From: Galaxea fascicularis
Lineage: Eukaryota; Cnidaria; Anthozoa; Scleractinia; Euphylliidae
Direction: 5' to 3'
DNA: 64,000 nucleotides
NCBI GenBank assembly: GCA_948470475.1
Contig: OX419345.1
Location: 10,301,001 to 10,365,000 of the forward strand
Within the stretch, counting starts at the first letter, position 1. Every line of letters starts with the position of its first letter. The notes under the pieces were generated by a model. It did no database searches, was not told the DNA's origin, and was given only the letters and a program-made list of their open reading frames with translations. Positions 29,230-40,900 of the stretch are shown here, one piece after another. Both the position numbers and the translations under genes were made by a program.

Positions 29230-31958
29230 TGATGCGACCGAATTGCACTTTCTTGAGAGGACCAGGTTCACATCCTCTAGAAAAACAACCTTTACACCGA
29301 ATAGTTGTGCTTTTTCTACCGCAGGAGTGGGCTTTGTTTTTGCCTTAGAAAGAAGCATTGCTCTCCTAGACGATAAGTTAGTCAAGACATTCCTCGATGC
29401 TATTTTCCCCTTTCCTGTCATCTCGACAAAGTCATTTGACGTAATCAAATGGGTAACGTTCCTATGAAAAAAAATTACTAATTTTAGCACCACGTTCTTC
29501 AATGCTCTTGACAATGTGGTCGACACAATCCTTTGCTGCACCAGGTAGATGTATAAACACTAAAGCGCCGTTGAACTGACGGGCATCGTTGTACTGTCCT
29601 TCACAACTGGACTCTGCGAATCAGTATAAAGCAAAGAAAAAATAAGGTGCGATATCCCGTACTTAAGTGTGCAACTCAAAATTAGTACGGAGGGGATTTA
29701 TTGGTAAGAGGAGCAGAACCTCTGGCATACAGGGTAAAATTCAAAATGCTATATTTTCACTAATAAAACGCTTTACAGAGATGAAAACATACAAGCCGAT
29801 CAGGAGTCCTGAAGCTGGGTTTTTGAAACGTCTTATCTCCTTCCTCCCTTCCCCGGCCGTTCCCCCTGCGCGGTGCCTGAATCAGATGAAGATAAAATCT
29901 GAAAAGTCTGTCCACTTTATAATTTTTGATTTTTTTTTTTATCAATGCAGTTGGAAATCAAGAATTGGATCATTGCGGATTTGGTTACCAACTGGACTTT
30001 TGAGAGTCTATTGTCGCGTGAATTTGTTCTCGTAATGACTATCATTATTGCATTATTGAGAATTTCCCTTTCATGAGAATGGATTCATTATCACTGGGGA
30101 AGATTGCGAAATCCAATTCTATTGCACGTGCTTGGGTCGGCAGATCTTGAGTCAATTTCTTAATTCTTGGAGTGTTGCGAAAGGTCAGTCCCTTTACCCA
30201 AACGCTCCCCGACCCCTCAGAAACAAACGTTGAATGACGAGTACAAAACTTTCCATGTACGTTGTTAACCTGTGGGATTCTGAAAGTCTCACAGAATTGA
30301 TAGCACACGCAAAAGCGTACCAAAGCTAATGACTTTAGCCACTGCTAACTATCCGTTTTCACTTTTGCTAGTTCTGGTGGTCGACGACACAAAGTCTGAT
30401 AGGTAAACACAACCCGACGACTTAATAGATTGTCTGCCTTTTCGTGACACCCTCTTTTTTCTTTGCGTGCAGCACTGAAAAAATTCACAACTATAGATCG
30501 TTTCCACTGTCACGCCATTAAAAAAAAAAAATTCGAAGCCATTTAATGAAAAAAAAGCAAGAACGTGAAAATGTTGTAGAAGACCAATACATAAACAACC
30601 TCTCCAGGTCTCACGTCTGTGTGATACATTGTTTCTGAGTTATTTGCCGAAGCGTGCCACGCAACTTTATAGAGTTTAGTCTGGAATCGTCATGTTGGTG
30701 GACCACTTTGGTCCACAAATATGGCGGCCGGAAATCAACAAAAACATCTGGAGTTCACTTTGCGATGGAAGCGCTTACTTTTCATTTGTGAGACAGTACA
30801 TATGTGTACAAACACATCTCCTAATATACTTGAAACGTTTTAACTAGGGGAATCATAATGAGATACATTTTTTTCAGCCAAATAGGTTTGTGTCTTGGTG
30901 TCACGCGAGGTATCAAAATGCTGTATTTTCAAAACGAAAGACGTTACGGAACTGGTAACTTCTAAAAATATTTATTTCTAGGTCATTTTCAACGTCGTAT
31001 AGATAAAAATTCAGAAGACCAAGCGATTTTGATTTTAGAATTTGATAACGTCACCGCAAAGCCAATCTATAAAAGGCATTTCCTAGAAAACGAAACGTCG
31101 CATGTTTTGGTATATAAGAGGCGGTTCAGTCTTTTGAATAGTAGCTAATTTTTTGCGTTATATATTCTTACAAAATCAGGCCGAAACTGGAGAATCAGAC
31201 ATAAAAAAGACAATTCTGTTGCAGCTTGGGCTAACTAAACTGTCTGGCAATTCGATCAAACCGACAATTACTCATCAGCCATCATGGTTGAATTTGAGTA
31301 ACTACGCCTTTAGATAATATAAGATCATCCAAGTCTGTAAATTCTACCGTGAATGGATGAATCTGCAATAAATGGATGAGCTCAGCATACCGATGCATGT
31401 TTTGGACTCCGCAGTCATATAAGAACTTAAGATACGAGGACGAGAACAGTAGAAATTGCAATTCAAAAATTGTCTTTAGAAGAATTAACTCGATTATCAT
31501 TTCGGTGACTTACCATAGGGCTCGACTAACTCCTCCTCAGCTTCTGGCAGTGGAAAGCATCCCAAGTCTTCATCGGTCTCTCTAATATGTCGCTGTCTAT
31601 CGTTGTAACACGAGCTGCTAGATGACGAATTAGCTCTGATCGCATCTGAGAAACCTGGAGTTAGTTCAGCTCCACTCGAATCCAGAGGCTCGTAAAGTTC
31701 GCTAGATATCGGGCTTATGACACAGGTTTCATGAGGACTTCCAGTCTCAATATTTGGTTCATATAGGTCACTGGAGGCTATTTATTCCCTGGAGTGACTG
31801 CTAGTTCCAACTGTTTCTTCTGCCTCGTCTGGTTCGAAGAGGTCACTATTGGCAGGGCTGGCAGGGCTACCAAGTAAACCCGATCCATTAAGAATCCGTT
31901 TTGACTTTACGTCATTTTCCGAGAAATCTGAACAACTGGCAACCCTCTTTGCCGCCAT
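29230..31958 (-). pseudogene. DBF4-like gene fragment (two exons), probably inactive
   Basis: Exon 1 (31958-31514): ATGGCGGCA start, 148 codons, GTAAGT donor, phase 1. Its protein is acidic and Ser-rich with three related SDLFEP/SDLYEP/SELYEP motifs. Codon 59 is TAA in an otherwise fully open frame. Exon 2 (29613 to about 29230): TTCGCAG acceptor, matching phase. It encodes NGALVFIHLPGAA, VKSIEERGAKISNFF, NVTHLITSND, SSRRAMLLSKAKTKP and AQLFGVKVVFLEDV. That order (G-x-F-x-LP, helix, VTHLIT, SRG-like box, GVK-V--LEDV) fits the N-terminal BRCT region of DBF4, the activator of CDC7 kinase in replication initiation. An eight-base A/T run (29467-29474) shifts the frame by one inside it. A weak GTAAAA donor ends the exon. 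The DBF4 zinc finger was not found downstream. Confidence 0.5.
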
Positions 31959-34580
31959 AGAGACCCAGAGAGACACAAAGATGTATGAATCTGCCGGGCT
32001 TGTAGTGTATTTTTATGCGTGATGTCGCTCTTCTTAGGCAAATCAGTGCGCGTGCCACGTTCTTTAGATTGCGTGCCGGAGTGGTAAGACGGTATGTAAG
32101 CAATTCGTAGGGAAACGCCTTACTCGATATTACTTACGGTTGTGAAAAAGGGCCCATTTAACATGGACAACATGCGAAAACGTACAGTCAATTAAGTTTC
32201 AAACCAAAAATGTACATTTCTCTAAACCGCTAAAAGTATAAACTAGTACACTCAAAATGTTGTCCCAGATCGTTGTCAAAAATAATAATAAACAGACAGA
32301 TACAACATTTAAGAGACATAGCGTGTTTCAAATGTTCAAAAAAGGCTAATTAACCGCCACGGGAAACGTATGTCAATCAGTTTCGGACTTTGTTCAGACA
32401 ATAAAAACGTGCTTACTTCAAGAAAAAGATCAGTTGTACAACGTTGAAGAAACTTAAGTGGAACAATCATGCCTAAGAAGATGCGTTCCGATACCAAGTG
32501 GTACTTTGTGAAGGAAGGTGACAAGGTTCGAATATTTAGGAAAAAAAGGTCCGTTGAAAAAATCTGGCGGTGAAGAATATGGAGGAGTGGTGAATATAGG
32601 AGTCTCTAAATCAGATGCGAAGAATGACAAGTTGAAGGTATTGTTAGTTTCAGATTATGTTCATAGTGCCGTAAATGTGTGAAACTACTTATAATCTGTT
32701 ATTCCAAATGCTTCTGCATGATGTGTTATTATGTTGCTGCTTAAGTTTCCGCGCGAAAGATACGCGAACATTTGTTGGCAGACAAAAAGTAAGCTTAATT
32801 TTAAGAAGTGTCCATATGCACTTGATGTGCATGCGGATGCGGAGGTCCAAGATATCTTAGGTAGAGAGCTTATCCGCGTCGGTTTAGTTTTCCTCAGAGC
32901 ACAAGGTTAAATTCGTATGAGTTTCACTTGTGGCTGGCGACAAGTAATGGAACATTTTTATCCATGCATGAAATTCTACAGTACTGAAAATTTTGATCTA
33001 ACGAGTGTTTCGGGGGTCAGAACTTTTCCAACGCCTTCCATTCTTTGACCCGAATCAGCGCGTTAGAGAAATGAAGGGTAACGTCAGTGGGGTCTAAAAA
33101 TGTTTCAAAGATATATTTTACGTTTCAGTTTCAAGTTAAAAGTTTGATACGATAACCTTCGTGCGGTACAGGCATGTCCGCTGTCGTTCGAGAAAAACGT
33201 TTTACGTTTCATGCGCATTATTTTATTTCGGTTTAAAATATAACTGAGCTAAACTTTAGCACTATGCTTGGTTACTTCATTCTTTTTTAGTTGCCGCTTT
33301 TGTTTATTCTCCCTAATCTTGCATTTTCTTATTGAAATCTAGTTGATAACAACAGACTTCGTCAGCGTGTGGTCCCTTTCAGCATATGTCATTGGGGAAA
33401 ATGTACCCACAAGACCAAGTCAAGTAATGTCTTTCAGTTCAATACCACTGTGACCGCCAAACCGGTAGACTTGTACAAGACTTTGTTGACGTTGTACGGC
33501 TACCCAGGCACCTAGGTGCAGCGATACAGGTAAAAAAACAGAATAATCGAGCTCATTTTTCAAATAACACAACGGAAATGAGATGATCATATCCACATAT
33601 CTTTTCAATTTCTTTCATGTCAAGCTGAATTGTAAGACATCTAAACGGATTTGTAGTTAAGGCCCTGAACTAAAAAAAATGTACCAAACACTTGCGAATA
33701 TTGCTAACATTTTGGATTTTGCTCTTCTACCCAGGTTCGGCTGCTGTTGCCTGTGCGGAAATTGGAGAATTCAATTGCATCGTTGCCGAAACCGATGCGA
33801 CGAAGCTGAGATCAGTTCGACGGAAAGTTGTTCAAATACAGGAAAAATAGTGAAATTTACCTATTTGATTGATTTATGGGCAAAACCACCCATCGAACTT
33901 TTGCAATTTCATATGATAATGGGAGCTTAAGAAATGACAACGCATAGGGTTAAGTCCTTTATATGCCTTTCCTATCAAGTTTGTTACTGGAGGTGTTCTT
34001 AGGCTGTTCTTACAGAAAAAGTACATTTCAGTTATTGCATTGTATATGTCATAGAAACAGCACCTGTTCTGCATTCTGGAATAAGCATACATACACACAG
34101 GCATACATCAACAAGCAATTACGTTGCATATTTTATTTGATGCGTGTGAGCAGTGATGTGATCAGTACAAACGTAACGTTGCATACGCAATCAAGACTAA
34201 TTAGGTAAAAGATATTATAAGAAAAGTTGTCAAGTCAATCCCAACCCTATCAGGGTTTAAGAATGATCTTAAAATTTCACAACAGTGTTTTCGAGATATG
34301 AATAAAAAGGTTAGATTCCTTGTAAGGCTCAAAGGTATATGATTGTACTGATACATTCTAATGTAACAGTATAAAGACTATTTGAAAAGGCAAGGAAAAC
34401 GACGATTTTGTTATCTAATTTGCATTTATATTTTACTTTTCTCGCGTTGACCAGACTGAAATGGGAATGTTCCTTCTTGGGTAACAAAGATCCTGTAAAT
34501 TTGCAGTTCTCATAACTTTTTTCTTTTACATTGAAACCAAACAGTGTTAATTTAACCTCCACGTTCTTTGTTAGCGATAC
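31959..34580. other. Stretch with two unassigned coding-like segments on the plus strand
   Basis: At 32471 an ATG opens MPKKMRSDTKWYFVKEGDKV and continues 34 codons. A second open segment in another frame (GGEEYGGVVNIGVSKSDAKN) follows directly to about 32640. At about 33735-33849 an AG-preceded segment encodes SAAVACAEIGEFNCIVAETD onward to a stop. I do not recognise the family, and no splice model joins them convincingly. Codon content looks protein-like, so a small or broken gene is possible, divergent from the DBF4-like exon 1. The remainder shows nothing. Confidence 0.25.
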
Positions 34581-34584
34581 AACG

Positions 34585-34960
34585 CATAGGAACACGGAAA
34601 TTTCCAAGTTCCTTTGCGTTGTGTCCGTAAAAGGAAAAATGGAAATTTCCAAGCCCCTTTACGTTGCATTGTGTCTGTGAAAGGAACATGGAAATTTCAA
34701 AACCCCTTTATGTTAAGTCTGTGAAAGGAACATGTGCAAGGAACATGGAAATTTCCATGTTCCTTTCACATGTTCCTTTTACAGACTTAACATAAAGGGG
34801 TTTGGAAATTTCCAAACCCCTTTCCGTTGTGTCTGTGAAAAGAACATGGAAATTTCCAAACCCCTTTACGTTGTGTCCGTGAAAGGAACATGGAAATTTC
34901 CAAACCCCTTTACGTTGTGTCTGTGATAGGAAGATGGAAATTTGCAAGTTCCTTTGCATA
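34585..34960. repeat. 44-bp satellite array with kappaB-like palindromes, array 2
   Basis: Second locus of the same satellite, 5.6 kb from the first. Six intact GGAAATTTCC palindromes plus variants. One segment (34730-34815) is inverted relative to its neighbours, giving an extended palindrome around CATGGAAATTTCCATG. Flanking bases differ from array 1. Confidence 0.85.
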
Positions 34961-34969
34961 CCTTGTTGT

Positions 34970-37900
34970 GGATGGAACATAGAAATATCAAAGTCCTTTA
35001 CTTTCTTACTACGTTTACTACCTTCCCTAATTTCAACATTTTTGACATTTCCTTCCATGCATTGGAGCACCTTCAACAAAATTGGCTGTTATTTACCAGC
35101 TAAGGTAAAAGTCCGGTAAACCAGTGGATTTCTTAGTTCAATTTTAACAGTTTTTTTGGGAAATTGGAAAGATAGTAATAAAAATAACCAAATATTGTCA
35201 GAAAATCATAGTTTTAGAATATCCTAAATCGTTTTAGAACGCGTTGACTGTGTACTATATCTGATTGTAACGAGTCATCGCTCGTGCATTGTATTACATT
35301 CAGGGCAAGTATCATCACCAATCAACACCATTTAAACGAATGGGTTTAACAGTGGCCTGTCTCATTACAATCAGTGCCAAATAAATGAAGGGCGTTATTG
35401 GTTAGAAACGATTGCTCTGTAGCGGGACAAGCAAAGAGATTGCTGTGGGTGGAAGGACCTTTGTTTACTCGTTCGCACACGTTACACTTTACATTAGTTA
35501 AATTGAGATTTGCCTAGACAACACGTGTGACACATGTCAAGCCTAGAACTTTAACTCTGTCTTTACAAAAGAGGTGCCCACAAAGCAGATTATTTAAACA
35601 GAACATTTAGCCCCCGTGTCAAGCACAAAATTCGAAATTTACCCTGAACACGCACTGTACCCGGAGATGTTCATAGTTCTTCAAAACTGGGGTTGAATGA
35701 CTAAAAGAAATGGACGACCTTATTCAAAACTCCACGATGACTAAACGTTTTGTCAAACGAGGACATCGACACGTCTGTCGGCAAAGCGTTGCCCAAAACG
35801 CAACACACGACGCTGATATTGCTCCTTTTATGACCTCCAAAAATTCCAATTTTTCCAAGATGTTAGCCCTTGAAAAACTGTTAAAATAAAACTTAAGCCC
35901 GCTATTATCCCGCGGGACGACTTTACCAGTCTAAGAATGCAAAGACCGCCGTACACACCCCCTTTAAGCAACCCAAGCTGTCCTATGAAGTAATTTTCTC
36001 CATTCCATATTTTCGGTGTTCTCCTCGTTAACCATTTTTCTCTTTTAGACTGCTTGCTAAAGGAAAAACAGACTGCGAACGTTTGCGGAAGGCGCGTTGC
36101 AAGGTCAAACGAGAAATCCACATCTACCGTTGACGTAGTTTAATCAGCTCAGGTAAAAGCTTTGATGTACACAAAAAGATTGTTATTTTTTTTAGCTGTG
36201 ATGATTTTTGAGGCCTGCAAGTGAAGGCACGCTGTAACCCACTGTGCAATGCAGGCATACCAACAGGTAATCACTGGGTGTTTGTATTGTACAGCCATAG
36301 AACATCTGTTGAAGCTCTTAGGTAATTGAAACGCGAGGTTGGCTCAATCCATGTATTTTTGTTGTTAATGTCAACAGTTGTGCTTAAAGTAAGAAAATCT
36401 TTACTTATTTTAAAAATGGTCAAGCCGGAATAGCAAATCGGGAGAAATTATTCCATGTTTTTGCTTATGTCTCAAGAAAAAGAGCTGTGAGCAACTGAAC
36501 AGACAGGTGTTACAATAACGACCAAATTAACAGGTGTTAAAAACTTAAGTTACGCAAGCAGAAAAATCCTGTTTTTCGTTAAAAAGTGAGGACAACCTAC
36601 GCCGCACATCGTGCAACAAAATTCAGTTAGTATGTATCTGTAAAACACTATACTAAGCAAGATGCATATAGGAACCACAACACAAACCTTCCATGGTCAG
36701 TCAGTACAACTTTATTCTACCATTGACTTGTGTGGTGTTGCTATTTTAATCCCCTCATTCAGTTGGTGTACTAAGCACGATCCAACGCAAATTGTAAATG
36801 TAAAATCGTTTTTGTTAAACATAATGTCCCCAAGTCGAAGTAATAATTGAAAAGAGTGAATTCCCAGTTGAATTTTAAGAATACGAATCTTGGCGCCGCC
36901 CATTTTCTTTTGATCTCCTTCACTCTGGCATAGTTCCGTTATCGCAAACAACTGAGAATCGTAGCGCCTTCAAATACCCTTTCATCTAATTTGTTGTCAT
37001 AGAGGTCAATAAAGTGAGTTCCTCTTAATTAGGTAATCATCCATTGGCATCAACTATTTGAAGTGAAATTGAACTATGAAGTCCGGCTGCACAAGAGGAA
37101 ACTAGTTGAAGCAACAAATACCACGATCAACCTGACCCATATACTGGAAGGGTGACTACTGTTCTGTTCTCCAGATAAAAAACTGTAGTGGAACTGAACT
37201 AGAAACTTTAAAAAAATTTCGGTGCATTGCTTGACCTGAACAAAGAGCTAGAAAGCCTGACTACATGTTTAACTTACGTTGGTAGTTCATCAATCTTTCC
37301 AAGTGAAGGGTACAATGTGAGAGGTTTTTCAACCACAGTGTGGAATTCATTAGTTGCATCCCACTGATCAGAAATCAACGCAAGGCAGGCTGGTCTGCCG
37401 CCTGATCACGTCACGTGACGTTTCATGGTACCTTTACATGGAAAACTTGAATGTTTGCAAACTATGAAATCTCGGCGATTACACCACAACCTCGTACAAA
37501 CATGAAGTTTAACATTACTGAATTTTTCCAGTTCTCATAGTTAGGTTTAATGCGTTTTGATGTTTCTTTAGGAAACGTTTACACGTCAAATGTAAATTTA
37601 CCAAGACGACGTTGTGGAAAAATGTTTGAAAGACTAGAGATCAATTCATTTTCTGTCAACAAGAGTTTGTCTTTGACGTCCACGCACTCTCACACCCGTC
37701 ATTTGCACTGATTCAGTTTGTCAACAAGGAATTTCTGGCATTTTTGAACGCGAAGGCGTTTTCCGATGACCCATCCGCTTCCTCATTGCAGTGTTTCACT
37801 CATGAGCTAGGTTCGTGTGAAACACGGTCCTCTCTGATCAGTAAAAAACATCTCGGTCCGTAACTTACAGTGCGGACCTCGAAATGGGTTAGTAAGGGTA

Positions 37901-40900
37901 TTTCATTTTGTTTTGCTACTATACGACAGCCCTTTATCGAGTCGAGTTTGCCAACACGGACTGGCTATTTGAGTAATCACACCTAAGAACTATCGTCAAG
38001 GTATTACCTTTCATTTACACTAATCGCTAGTGTACTGAAAATTTTTGAGGGAAACAATAACTACTTTTATCAAGGCCGAAGTGAAAATTTCCTGATTAAC
38101 TTCATACCTTGAATGCACTGATAATTGTGGTTTTGTCCCTAGTTTCCAATCACACATTCAGGAACCCTTTCAGCCTCAGCTCTCAGCACCTGTAATTAAC
38201 TGAAGATTTTAAGGCGGGTCCCACTTCGTTTGACAACGTTAAGTTACCTTACTCCAGGTGGAATATGCAACAGCACGCCAAGTGTCTTCAATAAACCACA
38301 AAACTCTTTAAGTTAAGTGCTCAGTAGGTAACCTTACTGATCTCCTCCAGCAATTCAAGTTTCCTAATGAAGTTATGCTTCGTTTTTGACTTCTTAACTG
38401 ACTTCAAACGGAAAGGATCTCCTAGCTACAGCTCAAAAGAAAGGAATATTTGAAATCTTCTTGAAACTGACCAGGCAGTGATGTTATACAAAACGTTGAT
38501 TACGGTTAGGATTATTTCAATGAGGGCTAATTTACACTTTCCAAGGCCAAATTAACTGAAAAAGCTAAAAACAAACAAGGAGCGATTGATGCTTGTATGT
38601 TGTCATACTTACCTGGTTATTTACAGGGTACCTGTCAAGCCATATGGTATGCAAGAAATCATGAACTTTTCGACTAAAACACTGCGCTTTCAGACGTTTG
38701 GATAGAAAAATTACTTTTCGTGACTGCTCAAAGATTGCTGGAATCGAACGTTTTGAATAAAATGGAATCCATTGAATCGTATACGAAATGGTATACAGAG
38801 TTTGTGCAATGAATACCGAGCTGCCATGCACACGTTAAACCACTTATGATCAACGTGCCGTGAAAAACACATTTCTTTGAAATCATATGAACGCTTTTCA
38901 TCCTTTGCTTATCCACAATCTCAAAAACCCATTGCCAAGTTATCAAATCTGAACCATTTGCCCAAACTTTAAAAGCTAGAGAAAAACATAATTGACTGCC
39001 GTCTCAAAGAGGGCAGAAAAAATTTCATACAATTAGAAAAACAACAACTCAGTAATGACACCGACATAATCTCCTCTCGCCCGCCACTCCTTCGTTTGTT
39101 GTTTGTGATGTGTTGTTTTAGTTACAAAGATGTTAAACAATGTTACTTGTACCACGCACAAACACCGCCTTCACCTGCTGGCTTTGTCCCCTGTGGAATG
39201 TTGACTCTTATTAGTTTTTAATATCGTTTTAGGTTCCTTGTATTTCGACGAATAAATGAAGAAATTCAGTTTTTCAGATCGTGGACAGCGCTGAAGAAAT
39301 TCAAGCTACTTAAACTACAGAATTAACAAGAACATATTGACGAAGTGTTGAGGCAGTAACAAATCATCAAAAGGAAGCACATCTCAGTCACTTGAGACCG
39401 TACGTGGGCCCTTCAAACCGCCATGCAGACAACTGGCAGGTTTCATATTGTTTCGCAGTGACCGCTCGCTCTCACCAAATAGATTGTTAGTTTGTTGCAA
39501 TGTTTGGTGGATCAGAGAGGCAGAGAAGCGCGATTTCGCAGAACATATTCCCTGTACATGTTGAAAAATGCCCACCAAACAATGTATAATGTTACTTTCT
39601 TTGAAATTATCCTACAAGAATCAACCTTGTTTTCTTGCATATATAATTATACGATGAGTGAACAAAGAAACTATACCCAGTTAGTATCATTTGGCTCTTC
39701 TGGCGAGCTTTGTAAAATTCTATCACCTCAAATGTAATGCTTGTATCAAGACAATAAAAAGAACTTCAGCCGGCAAGCCCAAATTATGTAGACTTTTGAA
39801 CTTAGCAGCAGAGTGTATCAACTGTTTAAAGTCTCTGATGAATGCAAGCCTTCTCTACAAAAGGGCCACTGTTCTCTAATCTCTAAGACGGTCGCTTTCG
39901 AGACTGTCGCTATAACTTGATTCAATAATCAGTGGATCCATTTTTTACGCCTTTAAGTCAAATATAAGATTCAGCTAACAAACACCACTGTACAGTTGGG
40001 ACTTTCGTGTTGTACGGTTTATTTTTATTTCAATATTTCGTACGTGGAATTACTGAACAATTCTCCAACTTTCACTCAACCGAAGGGAACAAGAAAGGCT
40101 GTATGTTGAACTCGATGGTCCCTTTGTCATGTCTTTGCTCCTTTGTATTTGCCTTGACATAGTAATAAACACGGTTAATAAATTGTGTCACCTGAGCTTT
40201 GTGAACCATGTCTATCACTGATTGCACGGCCGTTTTTAATCAGTGTCTTGCTATGTTTAATGTTATATGGTCCAACACAACTTGGTAAGGAACCACTGAC
40301 ATCGAAACACAGACTCATACAGACACAGTCATTTTACACTGACCAACTTTATTCTTAACTGAATATCATTAGTCTGGACTGTGCCAACTTTGAATGAAGA
40401 GACGAGACGAGATGAAAAGAGAACAGAACAGAGGAGAAGAGCTTTGATGAAACTGTATTTAAAAACGCTGCTTTGTTCAGAGACGGAATGGTTGTTCTTT
40501 GGGACAACTCTTACTGGCAGCCAACATGAACGTGTCTACGGATCTGCACTGAAGCCATTAAATCGTGTGATGTTCCACATGTTAGCAAACATGTCCAAGA
40601 TAAACAAGCGATAATATAAGAGTTCTTCTGCAAGGGATGTGTCACTGAATGGAAGCAACTCTGACAGCGTGACATTACTGCGTGGATCTTCGTTTTCAGT
40701 TTATGACTGATAAACACCTCAACAAACATTCTCCCAATCTTTTATTGCTCTAGCATTCTCAGTGTCTTGTAAATGGAGGGAATATCGTAGTCGCAGGCGT
40801 GGCAAATCATTACTGTGACTCCATCATCCAGGTTAAGACAAGTGAGAAACCGAATCTCTCTGGAAGTAGGAAATGTAGTATTCGTGTTTGGATCAAGTGA

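Noticed and set aside
28990..29541. One continuous 183-codon minus-strand ORF
   Set aside because: It fuses the frame-shifted DBF4-like exon with satellite repeats. The C-terminal part is the 44-bp unit translated, and the N-terminal 25 codons are in the wrong frame relative to the BRCT-like exon.
34708..35079. Minus-strand ORF with repeated GNFHVLFT-type peptides
   Set aside because: Translation of the 44-bp satellite. Period 44 is not a multiple of three, and no start or splice support exists.
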